Shown one piece after another: positions 1-7,022 of a stretch of 64,000 nt of DNA (its first letter is position 1; every line of letters starts with the position of its first letter). A program made the translations under genes and the position numbers. The notes under the pieces were generated by a model. It did no database searches. It saw only the letters and a list, made by a program, of their open reading frames with translations, and was not told the DNA's origin. The DNA lies in contig CAZVLB010000001.1 in the NCBI GenBank assembly GCA_964627935.1, forward strand, positions 186,001 to 250,000, read 5' to 3'. The stretch comes from JAABVY01 sp964627935. Its GTDB lineage: Bacteria > Zixibacteria > MSB-5A5 > JAABVY01.

Positions 1-754
1 ATGATTTTAGTAACGCCATATACTCATCATCTGTATAAGCCTGCATTGTCTGAGAATGTCTCTCCAGATTTCCACTTTCGAAATCGATAACAAAGTAGCG
101 GGATACCGAGGCGGCCGCAGTTTCATCCCAGAAATGTTCCTGCAATAAAATATGTGATTTATCGGAAAACAGGCCTGTTTCATGCGTCTCCCATGTGGCT
201 TTCTGCTTGCCGATCTTTTTTACTGTCTCGAAATTATGACACTCTATTATAATTTGTCCATTCTCTGCCAGCGCCGAATGTATTTTCCTCAGGATTTTTT
301 TAGCATCTTCCTTGCGGAAAACATTGAATTCTCCAAAAATAATCATCGCCAGATCATAGCCCGCGCCATAATCCGCATGGCGAATATCCTCGCAGCTGTA
401 TTCTATTTTAAGGCCCTCATCTCCTGCCCGGTCAATAGCATATTCAATAGATGCGGGGGAGAAGTCTATGGCTCTCAGCGCATGTCCCAGTTTTGCAAGA
501 CGATGAGCATAAAGTCCGGGACCACAGCACAAATCCAGTATTTGGGCCGGCATATTTTCCGGTAGAATTCGTTGCAGGGCCCTGATATGATCATCTATAA
601 CTTCAAATCTGCGGCTGGCGGCATCATGTTTTTGCGACAGATGCTCTTTCAACATCCGCCTGCTGAAATCCGGATCATCCCAGGGGATTTTATCGCCGTC
701 TTGCCATGGCCTGGCGGGCAAATTCCTGTTTAATAAATCACTCCAGTCAATCAT
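1..754 (-). CDS. SAM-dependent methyltransferase, 3' end cut by window
   Basis: Reading the minus strand from an ATG at 754 gives about 251 codons with no stop before base 1, so the C-terminus lies outside the window. Residues 73-80 read LDLCCGPG, the glycine-rich SAM-binding motif I of class I methyltransferases, followed about 17 residues later by an acidic strand end (AIDFSP, 95-100) that normally holds the ribose of SAM. A region reading IIFGEFNVF fits motif IV. A small-molecule or generic methyltransferase is likely; the substrate cannot be told. No strong ribosome-binding site precedes the ATG. The family is clear, the role is not. Confidence 0.8.
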   Translation of the reverse strand, partial: MIDWSDLLNRNLPARPWQDGDKIPWDDPDFSRRMLKEHLSQKHDAASRRFEVIDDHIRALQRILPENMPAQILDLCCGPGLYAHRLAKLGHALRAIDFSPASIEYAIDRAGDEGLKIEYSCEDIRHADYGAGYDLAMIIFGEFNVFRKEDAKKILRKIHSALAENGQIIIECHNFETVKKIGKQKATWETHETGLFSDKSHILLQEHFWDETAAASVSRYFVIDFESGNLERHSQTMQAYTDDEYMALLKS

Positions 755-850
755 CGTTATCTAGTCTTTAAGATCGGATTTTACTTTAATCTGCAAACAT
801 AACCAGGTTGAACATATCCAGTCAAGCGGAATATGTCTGAATTATGCTGA

Positions 851-880
851 CAAAAAAACGGCGAACATAATGTCCGCCGT
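851..880 (-). terminator. Rho-independent terminator after the phosphofructokinase gene
   Basis: On the minus strand an almost self-complementary hairpin (ACGGCG..ACAT / ATGT..CGCCGT, 858-880) is followed directly by seven T residues (852-858). It lies 22 bases past the stop codon of the phosphofructokinase gene. Confidence 0.8.
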
Positions 881-901
881 TAATTTACTGCAAAATTCGC
901 T

Positions 902-2104
902 TTAATCGCTGGCCATGATGAATAGCGGCTGCATTTCGAAGCTCTTGTACTGCGGACGGAGTCGTTCCTTGTTGTAGTATCTATCGACATTGACGTTTTT
1001 CTTGGCACTCACGACAACATCAACAGGCACATTATCATAGCGGCCATTTTTGAGCACCACCAGGCGGCCATGAATATTATTAAGGATCAAATCGAGCGCC
1101 AGGTTGCCGTAGGCCATGGGAACAATCGAGTCAATAGCGTCCGGATCGCCGCCGCGTACCAGGTAACCCAGCTTCTGATTGATCGTATTAACCGGCTTGC
1201 CATTGTTGTACTTGACCGATCTCTGTTTGATTTCTGAGGATACAAGATCACCGATTCCGCCCAGCTTCATATGGCCGTAGGCATCCTTGGTTTTATCCTT
1301 GAATACCATTTCGCCACCCTCAAATATGGCCCCCTCAGAAACGAGAACAACCGAATATTTGCTGGGATTCGCATTACGGTCCTCGGTCAGAAGCTTTGTC
1401 AGATGATCTATATCGAATTTGTATTCCGGTATAACGCAACGATTGGCGGCGCCGGCCATGGTCGGCAGCATAGCGGTAAATCCAGCGTAGCGGCCGAATA
1501 CCTCCAGCACCAGTATGCGCTCATGGGAGCCCGCGGATGTGCGCAGGCTGTTTGTCATTTGAATCGTACGAGTGACACATGTGCTGAAACCTATACACAG
1601 ATCAGTACCGCTGACATCGTTATCCATCGTCTTCGGAATCGCTACAACCTTGACGCCTTCTTTGTACAGACGTACGCCGTAGCTGAGAGTGTCATCACCG
1701 CCGATAGGGATGAGGTAGTCGATTCCCAGGTAATCGAGATTTTTGATAACCTCTTTGGTCAGATCATTCTTTTCTTCCTGGTATTTTTCGCGAAGATGTT
1801 CGGGCACATTGTTTTTGGCCACATGACCCGGATGAGTTCTGGAACTGTGCAGAAATGTGCCGCCGGTTCGTCCGGCCTTGTTGACTATTTCCTCCGTCAG
1901 GATCTGGTAGCAGTTGCTGTTGTCAGCCTTTTTGTCCCGCACAATATCTATAGTCCCGGCCCATCCGCGACGAATTCCGATTACCTGATAGCCTTCCCTG
2001 ATGGCCCGGATGGTTACAGCTCGAATTGCAGGGTTCAGCCCGGGCACATCGCCACCTCCGGTCAGTATGCCAATTACGCCCTTTTTCGTTTTAACATTAG
2101 CCAA
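902..2104 (-). CDS. 6-phosphofructokinase, PPi-type active site
   Basis: Phosphorylates fructose 6-phosphate in glycolysis. The N-terminus reads GILTGGGDVPGLN, the phosphoryl-donor loop. Counting from the TTG start, residues 135-138 are GGDD and 157-163 are PKTMDND. In known ATP enzymes these are GGDGS and PGTIDND; Asp after GGD and Lys before TMDND mark pyrophosphate-dependent enzymes, so PPi is the likely donor, and the step would be reversible. Later motifs (SAGSHERILVLEVFGRYAG) bind the sugar phosphate. I prefer the TTG start at 2104: it has a GGAGGTG Shine-Dalgarno at 2110-2116 with a 5-base spacer, and gives a normal start to the fold. The ATG at 2164 adds 20 atypical residues with no site. 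About 400 residues is usual for the mixed ATP/PPi clade. Confidence 0.92.
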   Translation of the reverse strand: MANVKTKKGVIGILTGGGDVPGLNPAIRAVTIRAIREGYQVIGIRRGWAGTIDIVRDKKADNSNCYQILTEEIVNKAGRTGGTFLHSSRTHPGHVAKNNVPEHLREKYQEEKNDLTKEVIKNLDYLGIDYLIPIGGDDTLSYGVRLYKEGVKVVAIPKTMDNDVSGTDLCIGFSTCVTRTIQMTNSLRTSAGSHERILVLEVFGRYAGFTAMLPTMAGAANRCVIPEYKFDIDHLTKLLTEDRNANPSKYSVVLVSEGAIFEGGEMVFKDKTKDAYGHMKLGGIGDLVSSEIKQRSVKYNNGKPVNTINQKLGYLVRGGDPDAIDSIVPMAYGNLALDLILNNIHGRLVVLKNGRYDNVPVDVVVSAKKNVNVDRYYNKERLRPQYKSFEMQPLFIMASD

Positions 2105-2281
2105 TTTCGCACCTCCGTATGCCTCGTTATCTAATTGATCAATTACCGGCAAAATAAGAGCCAATTAATCTTTAAACAAGAATTTTGTACAATTGTGCCA
2201 TTATGGTATTGTAGCTATTGTCGACATCAGATTAATTTGGCTTAAGTTAGATGTTGGCGAGCCGGGATTTGATACAATTCC

Positions 2282-2329
2282 AAAAAAAAACGGCTCAAAC
2301 CAGGTCCAAACAGATCAGGTTCAAAGCCG
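2282..2329 (-). terminator. Rho-independent terminator after the zinc-ribbon gene
   Basis: On the minus strand, an imperfect hairpin with CGGCT/AGCCG at its base and AACC/GGTT above (2291-2329) runs into nine consecutive T residues (2282-2290). It lies 24 bases past the stop of the small gene at 2353-2595, so that gene is transcribed separately from the phosphofructokinase gene. Confidence 0.75.
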
Positions 2330-2352
2330 CAAATTTACATCATTTATGCAGA

Positions 2353-2595
2353 TCAGGAAGAAAATACTTCCTTTTCCGGCTGCACTTTGTCGTTTGTGCG
2401 GCAAACGCACTGCGGATCATCCGGATTCTTGCAGTCGATAACGCCCATATTCACCGCTCTCATCTTATAAGAGCCGTTACCGCCCTCTTCCGGCTTGACC
2501 ATTTTTATGAACTGCACGTTATTGCCGCAGGACGGGCAGGTAATGACAAATACCTTTTTACTCGCCTTATCTGCAAAACTTTGTTTCTTGGCCAT
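2353..2595 (-). CDS. Small zinc-ribbon-like protein, unknown function
   Basis: An 80-residue protein with a basic start (MAKKQSFADKASKKV) and a CPSCG knuckle at about residues 20-24. Further cysteines come in DCKNPDD and QCVC, so a four-Cys zinc ribbon is plausible. A good ribosome-binding site (AGGAGG, 9 bases before the ATG) and its own terminator make it a real gene although it is short. I do not recognise the family. Small ribbon proteins of this kind often bind nucleic acid or accompany translation, but nothing here shows that. It lies between the phosphofructokinase gene and the NikR-like gene with no obvious link to either. Confidence 0.65.
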   Translation of the reverse strand: MAKKQSFADKASKKVFVITCPSCGNNVQFIKMVKPEEGGNGSYKMRAVNMGVIDCKNPDDPQCVCRTNDKVQPEKEVFSS

Positions 2596-2918
2596 TTAAT
2601 CTATCCTCCTGGGAATCAAGTACGCCACTATCTATCTGCGATAATTTTCTTCGCAGTGTCCTACCAATCTAATCCGGGGATCGATTTTGTCAAGCAGGAC
2701 TATGATTTTATCGAAAAATATCGCCCTTTTCTTGAACTTAAACCGCCACTGAGCCTTGTGGTTCCGGTTCAATTCATTTCAAAGGTCAATACAGGGCATA
2801 TTACACCCCGGCCGAAGTTAGCTGATTCGGTATTTATGGGATCGAACTAATTAAAGAGGGGTTTATGTACCTGGCACAAAGACGTCCACCGTACCGTCCT
2901 CATAAATAGCCCGGGCAC
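2596..2918. other. 323-bp intergenic region, no gene seen
   Basis: This stretch must carry the promoter of the zinc-ribbon gene (minus strand, with the AGGAGG site next to 2596) and the 3' end of the NikR-like transcript. I find no convincing terminator, RNA gene or repeat. A long plus-strand open frame crosses it (2251-2850), but it runs antisense through the zinc-ribbon gene and has no ribosome-binding site. Confidence 0.5.
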
Positions 2919-3305
2919 TTAGGCCATAAACAGCTTGGCGAATTCCACCTTCTTGGAGGTCTGCAGCTTGCGCATCAGCTCTTTGATTTTCGAGGCATCT
3001 CCACTTACAAGGAACAACTGCATACATCTTTTGCCGCCGTTGATATGGCTGTGAAGATTAACCTGTATCAGATCCTTATGGGCATGCTGGATACGGTTGA
3101 TCTCAGTCTGGTTGCGTTCCTTGCTGCGGGCAATTATTACGCCCTCAATCTTGCCCGATACCTCGGCAAACTGTTTTTCCTCATTGAGAAAGCGGTTGAT
3201 GGCCGTTCTGACCACTTCGCTTCGGCCGGAAAATCCCCTTTTCTTCTGAAGAGTGTCTACCTGCTTCAGGATTTCTTCCGCTAAAGAAATACTAACAATT
3301 GCCAT
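2919..3305 (-). CDS. NikR-like metal-responsive transcriptional regulator (CopG family)
   Basis: A 128-residue protein with the NikR layout: an N-terminal ribbon-helix-helix (about 1-45, VSISLAEEILKQVD ... GFSGRSEVVRTAINRF) and a C-terminal ACT-like metal-sensing domain. The metal site of Escherichia coli NikR is one His, then HVH, then Cys. Here the equivalents look present as His in IQHAHKD, HSH in NLHSHING, and Cys in GKRCMQL. The sensed metal could be nickel or another divalent ion. The gene is divergent from the metal-binding lipoprotein gene at 3574 across 268 bases, the usual place for a metalloregulator and its target. No terminator is seen after it. Confidence 0.85.
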   Translation of the reverse strand: MAIVSISLAEEILKQVDTLQKKRGFSGRSEVVRTAINRFLNEEKQFAEVSGKIEGVIIARSKERNQTEINRIQHAHKDLIQVNLHSHINGGKRCMQLFLVSGDASKIKELMRKLQTSKKVEFAKLFMA

Positions 3306-3483
3306 AAGCTTATCCTTCTACGTCCCCGTTAAAATTCTGACCTAAAATCGCCTATTTTAATTAAAAAATCAAATAATTTTTGCAAACTATATAAAAAATT
3401 GGGGACATTATTTAGTATTCTAAGGTTTTATAATTGTATAAACGAGGGAATGATAATGAATTAAGGGCTCAGACGGTAATAAT

Positions 3484-3516
3484 ACTGTTGACAGTCTAAA
3501 TCAACTTTTATACATA
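3484..3516 (+). promoter_or_regulatory. Candidate promoter with a dyad over the -35 box, upstream of the metal-binding lipoprotein
   Basis: A perfect TTGACA (3488-3493) is followed by TATACA at 3509 or TACATA at 3511 (15-17 base spacing). The -35 lies inside a dyad, ACTGT-TG-ACAGT (3484-3495), a possible operator for the divergent NikR-like regulator. It does not match the classical E. coli NikR operator. An unrelated GTCCCC/GGGGAC inverted pair (3322-3327 and 3401-3406) sits nearer the regulator. Confidence 0.4.
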
Positions 3517-3573
3517 TCTGAGGGTTTATTTAGCAATTTAGTAGTGAAGTGTTTCTCAGGAGATGAGTAGATA

Positions 3574-4461
3574 ATGTTATCAAGAATCGCTTTTAGTCTG
3601 CTGGTCTATTTGATGGTAGCATTATGCAGCTGTTCATCCGCGAATGATCAGGCTGTAGATGTGGTGGTCAGCATACTTCCCCAGAAATATATCGTAAAGC
3701 AAATCGGTGGTGAAAAGGTCAATGTTGAGGCCTTTGTGCGTCCCGGTGAATCTCCGGAAACTTATCAACCCACTCCCCGGCAGATGATGCAGGCAGGCGA
3801 GGCTGCGGTTTATTTTACTGTTGGGGTGCCATTCGAAAAACGCTTTGTGCCTCGCATCAAGTCGTCATTTCCCCGTATGATAATTGTCGATATGGCCCTT
3901 GACATAGACCGTCAGGCCATGCATAAAACGGAATCAGAAACCGCAGGTCATGATCACGGTCATGATCATGAGGACGGCTTCGATCCGCATGTCTGGCTTT
4001 CCCCATTACACTTGAAAACAATGGCGCAGAATACCTGCTCGACCCTGGTTGAAATCGATCCCCAAAATTCAAAGTTATACCGGGAAAACCTGGCCAGTTT
4101 TCAAGCCCGATCAGACAGCCTGCATCACATTCTAGAAAGCAAGCTGAGTCCTTTTAAAGGAAGAACTGTGTATGTCTATCATCCCGCATTCGGCTATTTT
4201 CTGCGTGAATACGGCATGAAGCAAAAGGCCGTGGAGGTTGGCGGAAAGAGTCCTTCACCACAACAGCTTGTTGATTTGATAAAAAGCGCCAGACAGGAAA
4301 ATGTCGCTGTCATATTCGTTCAACCACAATTCGATCCATCCAGCGCCAAAGCAATTGCCAATGCGATTGACGGTAAGGTCGTAACCATGGATCCGCTTGA
4401 ATACAATGTGCTGGAAAATCTGGACAGGATGGCAGAACAGATCGAGTCGGCACTTAAATAA
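3574..4461 (+). CDS. ZnuA/TroA-family metal-binding lipoprotein of an ABC importer
   Basis: A 295-residue solute-binding protein of the cluster A-I metal family, which carries zinc or manganese to an ABC permease. The N-terminus has a hydrophobic stretch ending in LCSCSS, a lipobox-like site, so it should be lipid-anchored. A His/Asp/Glu-rich loop (AGHDHGHDHEDG, about 127-138) as in ZnuA is followed by DPHVWLSP (metal His). Later YHPAFGYF supplies another His and QPQFDPSSA with VVTMDPL the acidic ligand region. One ligand looks changed: the usual PH.YEPTP motif reads SPETYQPTP, with Glu where the first His should be. No ABC ATPase or permease of this family is in the window. It is divergent from the NikR-like gene. 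Confidence 0.88.
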   Translation: MLSRIAFSLLVYLMVALCSCSSANDQAVDVVVSILPQKYIVKQIGGEKVNVEAFVRPGESPETYQPTPRQMMQAGEAAVYFTVGVPFEKRFVPRIKSSFPRMIIVDMALDIDRQAMHKTESETAGHDHGHDHEDGFDPHVWLSPLHLKTMAQNTCSTLVEIDPQNSKLYRENLASFQARSDSLHHILESKLSPFKGRTVYVYHPAFGYFLREYGMKQKAVEVGGKSPSPQQLVDLIKSARQENVAVIFVQPQFDPSSAKAIANAIDGKVVTMDPLEYNVLENLDRMAEQIESALK

Positions 4462-4530
4462 ATTTGCCTGCAAAACTTTTTCGTCTATATTGTATAAATG
4501 GATGAATAAGCAAATATATGATTTCCGATT

Positions 4531-5115
4531 ATGGCAGCCAAAAAGAAAAGAAAAGACATACATATTCCCCAGAAACATATGACCCCGCGGCAAAATCGCC
4601 GGGCCCTGCGGATAATTTCGCTGGTGCTTATAATAGCCGTTGCCGGAACCCTGATCATATTCAATAATGGCGGCAGTAATGAGCCGGTTTATACTCCCAG
4701 CCGTAATCTGAAATCAACCGATCCCTATCACTTCAACAAAGAGGGTGAACTGGCATTTCTTAAATCACCGGGGGATACTATAACGACAATTGATGTGGAG
4801 ATTGCCGATGATCCGGCCCAGCGAACGCAGGGGCTGATGTTCCGTCGCCAGATGAAAGAGGATCAGGGCATGCTGTTTTTGTTTCCCTATGAGGAAGTCC
4901 AGTCATTCTGGATGAAAAATACGGTCATATCATTGGATATAATCTTTGCCGATGAAAACGGCCGGATTGTCAAGATTCACGAAAATACGGTGCCCCTGGA
5001 TGAAAACCGCTATTTATCCGAATCACTGGCCCGCTATGTGGTCGAGGTTCGGGCAGGCTTTACCGCAAGGCATGGTATCGAAGAGGGCGATCTGATCTCA
5101 TGGCAAAGGCGATGA
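4531..5115 (+). CDS. DUF192 family membrane-anchored protein
   Basis: A 194-residue protein: a basic cytoplasmic tail, one membrane segment (about 30-48, IISLVLIIAVAGTLIIF), a linker, and a C-terminal DUF192 domain. The domain is recognised by the pattern DPAQRTQGLMFRR, the GMLFLF strand, SFWMKNT, LDIIF, and a VVEVRAG..ARHGIEEGD end. DUF192 proteins are small exported beta-barrel domains of unknown function. The start at 4531 lacks a strong ribosome-binding site, but the basic tail plus membrane segment is consistent. It lies 69 bases after the metal-binding lipoprotein and overlaps the next gene by 4 bases, so the three probably form one transcript. Confidence 0.85.
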   Translation: MAAKKKRKDIHIPQKHMTPRQNRRALRIISLVLIIAVAGTLIIFNNGGSNEPVYTPSRNLKSTDPYHFNKEGELAFLKSPGDTITTIDVEIADDPAQRTQGLMFRRQMKEDQGMLFLFPYEEVQSFWMKNTVISLDIIFADENGRIVKIHENTVPLDENRYLSESLARYVVEVRAGFTARHGIEEGDLISWQRR

Positions 5116-5666
5116 TGAAATTCAAACTATTTCTGATCCATCTGATTTGCATTTCCCTGATAGCATTACCACCTGCCCATGCAGAGGATCAGCTGCCAGA
5201 AATTGACACCAGTTTGGCGCAAACCAATGAACCGGACTTCAAATTCCTGACATTTGATTTTCTGACCGGATTTGAATATATGCCACCGCAGGGTTATCGA
5301 ACAACTGATGGGCGCAGAAATCCCGATGGCCCGTTGTCGATCTGGGACAGGCTGCCAAAATCAATAATGGAACTCGGTGGCTGCGATGTGATCATTTCCG
5401 GCTATATGATTCCCATAGAATATGACAATGGTGGCCTGAAATCGTTTGTTTTGCGCCGGAAACCGGAGGACTGCTGTCCCGATGAGCTATTGGTCCCGAA
5501 TCAGTTTATCTTAGTCGAGTCAGCAGGTAACAGCCGTCTGGATTACTATATGAATATCCCCGTGATTGTGCAGGGGAAGTTCAATATCCGCGAGGTCATT
5601 GAGGATGATATAGTAATCTCCTTATATCATCTGAAGGCGCGAAAAATATTTACTGACGAAAATTAA
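5112..5666 (+). CDS. DUF3299 family secreted protein
   Basis: A roughly 184-residue exported protein. A signal peptide (MMKFKLFLIHLICISLIALP) ends at AHA-ED. The mature part carries the DUF3299 pattern: a conserved ISGYMIPI strand, then SFVLRRKPEDCCPDE with the Cys pair, PNQFILVES, and a closing VQGKFNIRE ... ISLYHLKA. The ATG at 5112 overlaps the previous stop as ATGA; an upstream in-frame ATG at 5100 would add four residues. DUF3299 proteins occur, from memory, in zinc-import loci of vibrios. Placement after a ZnuA-like protein and a NikR-like regulator fits a metal role, but that is inference. Confidence 0.85.
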   Translation: MMKFKLFLIHLICISLIALPPAHAEDQLPEIDTSLAQTNEPDFKFLTFDFLTGFEYMPPQGYRTTDGRRNPDGPLSIWDRLPKSIMELGGCDVIISGYMIPIEYDNGGLKSFVLRRKPEDCCPDELLVPNQFILVESAGNSRLDYYMNIPVIVQGKFNIREVIEDDIVISLYHLKARKIFTDEN

Positions 5667-5814
5667 ACAGGTTTGATTCTGTCCGCATTTATTGCTTTTA
5701 GTTTTTCAAATTCCATTTCAGATACTGCACTATTAAGTTTTTTGTTAATGTAACACGCCCCACAGCCGAAAATAATTCTAAGGTCTCCTTTTGTTACATG
5801 GGGTTAAAAAATAA

Positions 5815-7008
5815 ATGCTCAAGGCAGAGTTCAAGCTATACCACAACGAGAGCACCAAAAAACGGGCCGGTAAGGCTGATTACTATATTACCGGCGGCGA
5901 TGGTGAAATGTTGCTCGCGGCTGTTCTCGATCTTCCTGCAGGCGCAGAATCGGTGCAGGCGGATTCGATCAAGCAGACGATTGCATCCTATTACGGCAGT
6001 AAGCTCAAGCAGTACACGCTCGGCAAGGGCCGTGATCCGCGCAAATTCCTGGCCGATCTGTGCATCGAACTGAACAAGCAGTTTCTCGAAATCAGCGCTG
6101 AGCAGGACCGGTCTTTTTATGGCGCGGTGTCGCTTGCCCTGATTAAAGATTCCCAGCTCTATTTCGGGTCGGTTGGCGAGTCCTGCTCAATCTGCTATCA
6201 GGACAATCTGCTGAAATTCTGGATCGAGGGCGATATGCCCGGTGCCAATTTTATTGGCTCAGCCAGGGAACTGGAGGCTACCCGGAAGGCAATCAGGGAA
6301 AAAACGCATCTGGGACAGCCGGGCCATATTTCAAGACCGGTGGATTTTCTGCGCCTTGACCTTAATGACGATGATCTGGTTTTGCTGTGCAACGATCAGT
6401 TTCATAGACAGGTAAAGCCAGGCAAACTGGACGGCATGTTAAAACCGCTGAGCGGCAAATCCAAAAAGCCGGAAAAGCTGCTGGACAAAATCAGCAAATG
6501 CATCAATGGCAAGGCTCCTGATAACGACTTGATCTGCCTTATTCTCGATCCTTCGATTAAACAGGAAAATCAGAACACAGAGACAGAAAAAGCCGAAGAT
6601 GATTCTCTGGCCGAGATTGAAAAAAGACTGGCCCGGGCCAGCAGCAAAAATGCCGATAAGATACGGGCAGATATAAAGACTTTACAGGATCATCTGGAAG
6701 CTATCAGCCGGCAGCAGGAAGAGGCGCGCGATTACCTTGAGCAAAAATCTAAAAAGGTATCATCCCGCCTGAGTCCTGCAAACGGACATTTTTCCGACCT
6801 GCAGAAACAGATAGATGAACTTAAAAATGACCTGGGTACGCGCATAGAACAGCAGGATGAGAACATACGCAATTTAAACCAGATATGTACCGGCTTCCGG
6901 AAGAGCCTCGATACGAGCATGAAGGATATCGTCGATGTAATTGAATTGCTTTCAAAAACCATGATCGGCGAACTGCGTGAAATCCGCTCTAAAGGCACAG
7001 TCAGGTAG
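5815..7008 (+). CDS. PP2C-like (probably inactive) domain with C-terminal coiled coil
   Basis: A 397-residue cytoplasmic protein. Residues 1 to about 245 follow the order of a PPM/PP2C phosphatase: AAVLDLPAG where active enzymes have a DG.GG metal site, YGAVSLALI, LYFGSVGESCSICY (usually VGDSR), LNDDDLVLLCND (usually D.LLLCSDG), and APDNDLICLIL (usually DN.T). Several metal and glycine residues are replaced, so catalysis is doubtful. From about 255 to 385 the sequence is a charged helical coiled coil (LAEIEKRLARASSK ... DLQKQIDELKNDLGTRIEQ). This suggests a scaffold or sensor that kept the fold. The ATG follows GGGG about 12 bases upstream. It is convergent with pbpC, 14 bases apart. Confidence 0.6.
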   Translation: MLKAEFKLYHNESTKKRAGKADYYITGGDGEMLLAAVLDLPAGAESVQADSIKQTIASYYGSKLKQYTLGKGRDPRKFLADLCIELNKQFLEISAEQDRSFYGAVSLALIKDSQLYFGSVGESCSICYQDNLLKFWIEGDMPGANFIGSARELEATRKAIREKTHLGQPGHISRPVDFLRLDLNDDDLVLLCNDQFHRQVKPGKLDGMLKPLSGKSKKPEKLLDKISKCINGKAPDNDLICLILDPSIKQENQNTETEKAEDDSLAEIEKRLARASSKNADKIRADIKTLQDHLEAISRQQEEARDYLEQKSKKVSSRLSPANGHFSDLQKQIDELKNDLGTRIEQQDENIRNLNQICTGFRKSLDTSMKDIVDVIELLSKTMIGELREIRSKGTVR

Positions 7009-7022
7009 CCCGGCATTAAAAC

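Noticed and set aside
1271..2134. A 287-codon plus-strand frame inside the phosphofructokinase gene
   Set aside because: It is the complement of a confident enzyme; the product has no recognisable domain.
2251..2850. A 199-codon plus-strand open frame
   Set aside because: It runs antisense through the zinc-ribbon gene and its terminator, has no ribosome-binding site, and its product shows no family pattern.
3322..3406. GTCCCC/GGGGAC inverted pair upstream of the NikR-like gene
   Set aside because: Arms of only 6 bases 73 bases apart; could be chance and does not match known NikR operators.
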